A stretch of DNA of 59,377 nt from JANNYA01 sp031422315. GTDB taxonomy: Bacteria; Pseudomonadota; Gammaproteobacteria; Xanthomonadales; SZUA-5. Made by a program: the position numbers and the translations under genes. The stretch spans positions 1 through 59,377 of the forward strand of contig JANOQN010000071.1 in the NCBI GenBank assembly GCA_031422315.1, written 5' to 3'. Under the pieces are notes generated by a model. It was not told the origin of the DNA. It saw only the letters and a program-made list of their open reading frames with translations, and did no database searches. Each line of letters begins with the position of its first letter. Within the stretch, counting starts at the first letter, position 1. Positions 54,206 to 59,377 of this stretch are shown piece after piece.

Positions 54206-55419
54206 ATGTCATTTCTAGAAAGAATCAAATTAGCCATATTTGGCAAAACTGAAAATCAACCCGTTGCGCCTATCGCAACAAGCAACAAGCAACAAGCAAC
54301 AAGCAACAAGCAACAAGCAATCAAACAGCTGAAGTAAGCGATACTTCGAGCGCGAGTTCGCTCCCTAAAAAACACCTCGAAGCCGAGCCCTTCTATATCG
54401 ATGAAGTAATCGAGCTAGATAACAAAATCGTACAGATTCGCGGATGGGCATTTCAAGATCCCAATCTTGCGGCAGAGCTGCAATCTGGGCGCTTTAAGGT
54501 CAATGGCAAATTACCGATTAGCATTGACTATCCGCAGCCCAGGCCCGACGTTCAAAACATATTTTGGCAGCGCGCTAATGCCGAGCTGTGCGGCTTTACT
54601 TTGACTGCATCGTTGGAATATCCAAACGGCGTGCTGGAAATTAGCTGCGAATGTTCGCTCAATTCACGCGCCGCGAAAGGCTGTGAAAGCTGGTTCCTGC
54701 CGGATCATAATCTGCACCTCAACTTGCCTGACGCCGAACGCAGATTTCGAGTCATTGGCAACCGCGAAGCCAGCGGCTTTTTAAAACTTGGCGCAAGCGA
54801 TGCGTTTAGACTCAAATCCGCCTATGAAAACGCAGCCAGAAAATCTTGGAGGGATGCCAGCGCGGTTTTAGATTGGGGCGTAGGCTGCGGCCGCGTGGCA
54901 AGGCATTTATCACCTATGCTAGGCGAGCGCTTATTCGGCTGCGATATTGATAGCGATAATGTGGCGTGGTGCAGCGCCAATCTAACCGGCACATTTAAGA
55001 CTTGCACATTAGCGCCGCCGCTGCCGTTTTCTGACAGCAGCTTTGATGTGATTTACGGGGTGTCGGTTTTCACGCATTTACGCGCCGAATGGGAAGCTCA
55101 GTGGCTCAAAGAGCTACACCGCGTATTAAAGCCGGGCGGCGTTTTAATGGTGACCGTGCACGGTCAAACAGCGATGGATTTTATTAACCTCAATCCTGAA
55201 ACCTATGCCGCACTCTCTAAGCGCATCGAAATCGAAGGCTTAGCGGTAACCGGCCCGAACAATCAACTAGATGGTTTTGTTCCACACCCGGAAGAGTACT
55301 TGAACGTCTACCACTCAAAACCCTACATCCAGAAAGTATGGGGAGAGTTTTTCAAGGACATTCAACAGCTGCCTGGCTATATTTTTACGCATGATTTGGT
55401 GGTTGCGACCAAGAAATAG
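54206..55419 (+). CDS. Phase-variable SAM methyltransferase, OFF in this sequence
   Basis: An ATG at 54206 starts MSFLERIKLAIFGKTENQPV and enters six copies of CAACAAG; the frame then stops at TAA 54335 after 43 codons. The frame that follows, open from 54253 to 55419, encodes the rest: an N-terminal beta domain (YIDEVIELDNKIVQIRGWAF) and a class I methyltransferase with VLDWGVGCGRVARHL, FGCDIDSDN, FDVIYGVSVFTHLRAEWEAQ and LKPGGVLMVTVHGQ. Adding one 7-bp unit (seven copies) or removing two joins both parts into one protein of about 406 residues. The repeat thus looks like an ON/OFF switch. The substrate is unknown; neighbours suggest a surface glycan. Confidence 0.8.
54276..54317. repeat. Heptanucleotide tract (CAACAAG) x6
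   Basis: Six perfect tandem copies plus a partial caa, inside the 5' coding part of the methyltransferase gene. Each unit shifts the frame by one, so copies of 4, 7 or 10 would give a full-length protein. It encodes alternating Gln/Asn/Ser/Lys/Ala in all frames, without stops. Confidence 0.95.
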
Positions 55420-55517
55420 CCGTGCAACCAATTCCCAGCCTAAACATTCAGGCGCATGCTGCGTAATCGAGTATGGACGAAATCGCGCGCACTGAGCATC
55501 TTGGATTTGACAGAAGC

Positions 55518-56792
55518 TCACGGTGAGATTTTGGACGACATTGTTTCCGCTCCATCGCTCGATTGGAATGCGCTGAATTGATCGCGCTTTTGAAATTTAT
55601 TCAATCCAATCGTATAGATTCCAAGCGCTACCACGCAAAGGTTAGGCACCATCCAAGTGCGTTCGGCGCTTGTATTTAAAAGCCAAGTCAGCGAATGCGG
55701 TGTGATCAAATAAATCATGTATAGCGCAGCCCAGTAGCCGCAAATAAAAATCGTTCCAGGAATGATTTGCTTGCCCGTTTTTTGATGGATTGAATACGCT
55801 AGAATCAAGCCCAACCCGCCAACGTAAAACCCGCAGATGCGCGCAAAAGTAGTCGCGAGTTCTAACAGCTCGGTCGGGTTTTTAAGTCTTGTGATCAGTC
55901 GATCAATATTGCCGGGCAAAAAAGTATCACCCGTGACTTGATTTTGGATAAGTGGAAGCTTCCAAACTACAAAATAGAATAAAAATGGTAAAAGCAAACC
56001 CAGCAATTGCCAAGCAATCGTCTTGGACGAGCGTCGATATAGCTGCGGCAGCCAGCAAACCCAGAGCATCAGTGCGGCTAGCAGACCTTCATTTTTTAAC
56101 AAAAGAATGTTCGCTAATATGAGTGCAAAACTTGCGTGTAAAAGCCAGTTATTGGCGTTAGCTGCACGGATAAAGGCGCTACGATAAATCTCCGCAAGCA
56201 GCACACATGCAGCGGCACAATACAGGGCCAATATTGCGTCAACATAGCCGTTGAGCAGAATAGCGCCGCAAACCAGAAGCATTGAAGTCAGCCACAAATT
56301 AAATAAAGCGGCGCTTGTAAAGGCACGCGAGAAGAAGACCAAAACGGGGCTGAGCGCTAGTAGCACCGCTAATTTGGGCAAAGTCTCATTCCAATAACCA
56401 AACGCACGCGCGACCGAAGCCGCAAGCGCTGGTAGTAGTGTTGGATAATCACCGTGACTCCAGCCAGGGTATTTATCTAGCTGCGAATATAAACTACCGT
56501 CGATATATATTCGCTTACCGTGGAAAAACCAAATAGAGCGGGCGTCCCACGCAATGATTGACGTTCCCAGAATAATTATCAGGAAAATAGCTAGCGTAAT
56601 GACCAAAACCCAAGAATTTGATCGGCGCCATGTCAACAAAATTCCGCTAAAAGCGACACAATATACAATTGGGTGCAGGTAAAACCCGATTGTCCAGGCT
56701 GCAGTGTTAATCAAGTTGAAAGCAAATAGCACGGCAGCAGTGACCCACAACACATCCAATTTTTCTTCGAACGGCTGATTATTCACAAACAT
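55518..56792 (-). CDS. GT-C-type polytopic membrane protein
   Basis: 424 residues with ten or more hydrophobic helices. The long loop after the second or third helix contains WDARSIWFFHGKRIY and KYPGWSHGDYPTLLPALAAS, typical of GT-C glycosyltransferases such as the PMT/ArnT-like (GT39) superfamily. These enzymes use polyprenyl-linked sugars in the outer leaflet. The exact family is uncertain. Its start overlaps the upstream small gene by 14 bp, so it belongs to the same operon as GtrA and GT2. Confidence 0.65.
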   Translation of the reverse strand: MFVNNQPFEEKLDVLWVTAAVLFAFNLINTAAWTIGFYLHPIVYCVAFSGILLTWRRSNSWVLVITLAIFLIIILGTSIIAWDARSIWFFHGKRIYIDGSLYSQLDKYPGWSHGDYPTLLPALAASVARAFGYWNETLPKLAVLLALSPVLVFFSRAFTSAALFNLWLTSMLLVCGAILLNGYVDAILALYCAAACVLLAEIYRSAFIRAANANNWLLHASFALILANILLLKNEGLLAALMLWVCWLPQLYRRSSKTIAWQLLGLLLPFLFYFVVWKLPLIQNQVTGDTFLPGNIDRLITRLKNPTELLELATTFARICGFYVGGLGLILAYSIHQKTGKQIIPGTIFICGYWAALYMIYLITPHSLTWLLNTSAERTWMVPNLCVVALGIYTIGLNKFQKRDQFSAFQSSDGAETMSSKISP

Positions 56793-57156
56793 AAGCCAAC
56801 ACAGTCTCTCGTCTTGCTAACACTGCACAATTGCTAGGAATAACTTCAGTATTAGCCGCAAATACAGGTGCGTTTTGACTCACAATTCGTATCGGGTATA
56901 AATATTCGACCGCGCGCTGCACTAATAAAGCATCGGGCTGCAAGTTTTTGCTCAACTGGTATCTTGCGGCTGTACCCGCGTTGGCGATTGATTTCAAGTC
57001 GGCAACCATTGGAGAAATTGCCGGGCTGGACCGATCTACATTGAATGCGATCGCGATTTCGGAAAAACTCCATGGCTCGTGCTTCATAAAGTGCATCAGT
57101 GCCCAAGCCAGCGCGATATACGACAGCCCAAGTATTATTTTGCGTTTTACTGACAT
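56779..57156 (-). CDS. Small single-pass membrane protein, unrecognised
   Basis: 125 residues with one N-terminal hydrophobic segment (IILGLSYIALAWALMHFM) and a soluble, probably periplasmic, part with two cysteines (SNCAVLA, AYVCE). No family is recognised. It overlaps both neighbours (14 bp and 10 bp), so it is part of the glycan-type operon. Confidence 0.6.
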   Translation of the reverse strand: MSVKRKIILGLSYIALAWALMHFMKHEPWSFSEIAIAFNVDRSSPAISPMVADLKSIANAGTAARYQLSKNLQPDALLVQRAVEYLYPIRIVSQNAPVFAANTEVIPSNCAVLARRETVLAYVCE

Positions 57157-57746
57157 TGATAATCCACTTTATCAACGCTATTTTTGAATGGATCAGTTAG
57201 CGCATCGGTATATTCGCCAAGCAATAAACGCTGCTTTGGCAATAAATTTTGGCGAAAAAACCGGCTAAAGCGCGCGAGCCGCTCGCCCTTTTGGGTAAGC
57301 CTAACGCACCCGTTTGTTATCGAAATCGTGCCAGATTGCAGCTGCTCGGTTAACCTTACGGCAACCAGCTGGTGTTCAACAACATATTCCTTGGTGAAAA
57401 CATCGTCAAAACGATCTTGTGCAATTGTGCCGCCGCGCTGCTGGATTTTTTCCAAAATATAAAAAGACAGCGATCGATCAATCACTGTCGGCACTGAAAT
57501 TGCTAAAGCATATCCTGCTAGCAGCCAAATCAAGCAGAGCTGGATTTTCTCGAATGGGTTGAGCAGCGCGAAATACGCTGAATAGAAAACTGCTGCGCCA
57601 GCGATGAATACTGCGATAAAAACATCCGCAATCGCTGCGTAGAAAACCACATCAACTTTTAGCCAATTGATATGGATCAGATAGACCGCAAACAGCACCG
57701 CAATAAAAATTCCACTTGCTAGTATTGCGCGAATTGATTTATTCAA
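57147..57746 (-). CDS. Polytopic membrane protein, unrecognised
   Basis: 199 residues with three or four N-terminal helices (AILASGIFIAVLFAVYLIHI, VVFYAAIADVFIAVFIAGAA, LCLIWLLAGYALAISVPTVI) and a C-terminal soluble domain with a winged-helix-like run (LTEQLQSGTISITNGCVRLT, QKGERLARFSRFF). Function unknown. It overlaps gtrA by 4 bp and the next gene by 10 bp. Confidence 0.6.
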   Translation of the reverse strand: MNKSIRAILASGIFIAVLFAVYLIHINWLKVDVVFYAAIADVFIAVFIAGAAVFYSAYFALLNPFEKIQLCLIWLLAGYALAISVPTVIDRSLSFYILEKIQQRGGTIAQDRFDDVFTKEYVVEHQLVAVRLTEQLQSGTISITNGCVRLTQKGERLARFSRFFRQNLLPKQRLLLGEYTDALTDPFKNSVDKVDYQCQ

Positions 57747-58144
57747 AGTGTATCCGCCGATTTAAATACGAGATATTTATTGCCAAAATAGCTCAGCAAA
57801 ACTTGTAAACAGGTCGCAAGCAAAAATCCAATACGAAAATCGAGTTTTAACCAGTCTGTCCATACCAGCAATATCAGGCCGTGCAATATTGCGGCAGCGC
57901 CATAAAGCAAAATGAATCTAACAGCCTGCGCGTGTGCGGGCCGCTGGCTGGCACGAAAGACGAAAAAGCGGCTGCCGAAAAATGAGGCTACGATTGCCAC
58001 GGTTGCTGCCAGAAAATTGGCGATTGCGGCCGAGGGTATCAACAGTACGTTCAAATTGAATAGTAATACGCCGTAGTGAAGCGCGGTTGCGGCTAAGCCG
58101 TTAATGACGTAGCGACGCAGCTCCCGGCGATCTGCGCTCAACAT
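57743..58144 (-). CDS. GtrA-family flippase-like protein
   Basis: 133 residues with four membrane helices. GtrA features: RYVINGLAATALHYGVLL at the start, FLAATVAIVASFFGSRFFVF in the middle, and LSYFGNKYLVFKS at the end. GtrA proteins are thought to flip bactoprenol-linked sugars made by an adjacent GtrB-like GT2 enzyme, which is the next gene. Its ATG overlaps the corrected GT2 stop. Confidence 0.88.
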   Translation of the reverse strand: MLSADRRELRRYVINGLAATALHYGVLLFNLNVLLIPSAAIANFLAATVAIVASFFGSRFFVFRASQRPAHAQAVRFILLYGAAAILHGLILLVWTDWLKLDFRIGFLLATCLQVLLSYFGNKYLVFKSADTL

Positions 58145-59149
58145 TTGGCGCTTGTGCGTGGCGATTCAATAATGCTGTCGATCAACTCATCATAGGCATG
58201 CTTACCGCCTGCATTACTGCTTCGAACCACGCCGGTTAGCATCAAAGTCATCAGCGTAATAGCGCCGGTTTGCAAAAACATCAGCACCAAAATGCAGCGC
58301 AACGGAAAACCAACCCGGCGTTGAATAGCCGAGTAGCTTGAGCGAAACCGCCGCTAATGCGCCGAATATCGATAACACCGCAATTGCCGCGCAAGCGGTG
58401 CCGACCCGCACCAGCACATTCTCAGCGAACACCATTAAAGCCTTGAAGCCGTGCAATGCAAGGCTGAAAAAATTCATCTTCGATTGCCCGGCAAAGCGCG
58501 CGCCGCGATCAATCTGGCAGCGCGAAGTACGCAGCTTTGAAGCTAGAACTGTACCCGCCAAATGAATAGGCAAATCTTTCATGCTCACCAAGCGTTTGGC
58601 CGCTGCGGGTTTGAGCGCCATAAAATTACCAAAGCTCAAATTTCGACCGGTCATGACGCGAAAAAAAACCCGGTAATTTGCGTAAAACAGCTTAAAGCGC
58701 CAGCTCTCCACTCGGCTTTTACGCTCAGCCACCACCACGTCAATTCCTTCGGATTCCAGCGCAATGACCAGCTGAAAAATGGTGGCAGGCGCATCTTCAC
58801 CGTCACAATCCATCGCAACGATGATTTGCTCGGGCCGTACGATTTCCGCCGCCCAGCTCAAACCTATCGCAAGTGCGTGCTGGTGCCCAACGTTGCACTT
58901 TAAGCGAATGATTGCGCTGTACAGGCCAGAATTTAAATGGTCAAACTCAAGCGGTTTTTGTAGTGAGCCATCTTCAACTGCAACGACCAGAACACTTTGC
59001 CCATAAAGCTTGGCTAGCTCAGCAAGTAGCTCCGCAATTGCTTCTGAGTCTTCGTACACGGGGGTTACAACGATTAACTTACATTCGACAGGATTGTTGA
59101 GCACTGACTTTTTTGGAATTGGCTTTTCTAAAATTGAAATCACGGACAT
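58138..59149 (-). CDS. GtrB-type GT2 glycosyltransferase, one-base frameshift
   Basis: From an ATG at 59149 the protein is MSVISILEKPIP, then a GT2 catalytic domain: LIVVTPVYEDSEAIAELLAE, VVAVEDGS, VGHQHALAIGLSWAAE and AMDCDGEDAP (DxD-like). A first membrane pair follows (VGTACAAIAVLSIFGALAAV). At about 58306-58309 a run of four T (coding strand) shifts the frame and the reading ends at 58214. In the next frame the sequence continues with a good helix (CILVLMFLQTGAITLMTLML, then TGVVRSSNAGG) and ends at TGA 58138-58140, overlapping gtrA. Removing one T restores a normal protein of about 336 residues. Typical partner of GtrA in glucosylation of surface glycans. Confidence 0.8.
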
Positions 59150-59216
59150 CTTCGTTATTGGCGCTAAGGCGTTTGGGTAGAAGTGCCCACGCACGCGCGA
59201 AAGTTCCATGAAGGAT

Positions 59217-59377
59217 AGCCGTTTCTTGGAACGTCTAATCGCGGTAGGAATGCGCCTTACAGCGCACCCCCCGCACAGATCCCGGCGGGCGCAACTTACG
59301 CACCGGGCTCCTGCCTTGGATGTTTGACGAGAAAGCGCATATTTGGCCACGGGTGCAGAATGCGCGGCATCGGAAGC
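59217..59377 (-). mobile_element. Possible group II intron-like 3' end, partial
   Basis: On the minus strand the run ggagcccggtgcgtaagttg then a matching gcccgccgggatctgtgc forms a hairpin that recalls domain V and the sequences after it in some bacterial group II introns. The region lies at the window edge, so only the end would be visible. A frame through it continues into the GT2 gene but has no GT2 similarity. Recognition is from memory of the motif and is uncertain. Confidence 0.35.

Noticed and set aside
54601..55419. A separate methyltransferase gene starting at the TTG at 54601
   Set aside because: The same frame is open and protein-like for a further 300 bp upstream, and that part continues the N-terminal domain, so the start lies before the repeat tract.
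1..59377. CRISPR array
   Set aside because: No regularly spaced direct repeats with unique spacers; the tandem repeats found lack spacers.

Overview
The window reads as a chromosome segment of a gammaproteobacterium of moderate GC content. The evidence is a hfq-hflX-hflK-hflC block, minCDE, a RecBCD operon, an exosortase H-type protein, a TorF-type porin, a TonB-like protein and both NADP isocitrate dehydrogenase types. I cannot name the genus from sequence alone.

Layout. 1-8100: palindromic repeat, TonB-like gene, LuxR remnant, amidohydrolase lipoprotein, monomeric isocitrate dehydrogenase, an autotransporter-type barrel and a VapBC module. 8148-24464 is one long minus-strand run: icd, a DUF1704 metallopeptidase-like gene, a SPOR-like protein, and a tightly coupled DNA-end-processing operon. 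That operon is an SbcD/YhaO-like nuclease, a 2104-residue protein fusing an SbcC/YhaN-like ATPase to a full RecC, then RecB and RecD. The fusion is the most unusual object here: it would physically join an SMC-like nuclease ATPase to the RecBCD helicase-nuclease.

24900-29900 holds a second VapBC pair, a secreted lipase-like hydrolase, an exosortase overlapping a small epimerase, a TorF porin and a one-domain asparaginase. 29900-36700 carries hfq, hflX, hflK, hflC, a DUF1330 gene invaded by a palindromic repeat, a PhzF enzyme and an SDR. A tRNA-Phe (36754-36829) marks the start of an accessory region (about 36830-47200). It contains a HigBA-like module with a damaged toxin start, a TOTE-type primase-helicase, two poorly known envelope proteins, a truncated Rhs tip with a candidate immunity lipoprotein, MAPEG/TetR genes with an attC-like sequence, and a RAYT transposase remnant joined to half of a VapC toxin.

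47200-54014 returns to core-like genes: ECF sigma factor, oligopeptidase B, a hypothetical, a GNAT enzyme and minCDE. 54206-59149 is a surface-glycan type locus. Its methyltransferase is split by six copies of a 7-bp repeat, so it looks like a phase-variable gene captured in the OFF state. A GT-C-like membrane protein, two unknown membrane proteins, GtrA and a GT2 glycosyltransferase lie convergent to it. The GT2 gene carries an apparent one-base frameshift whose corrected end overlaps gtrA. All functions are read from motifs by eye; no database search was run.
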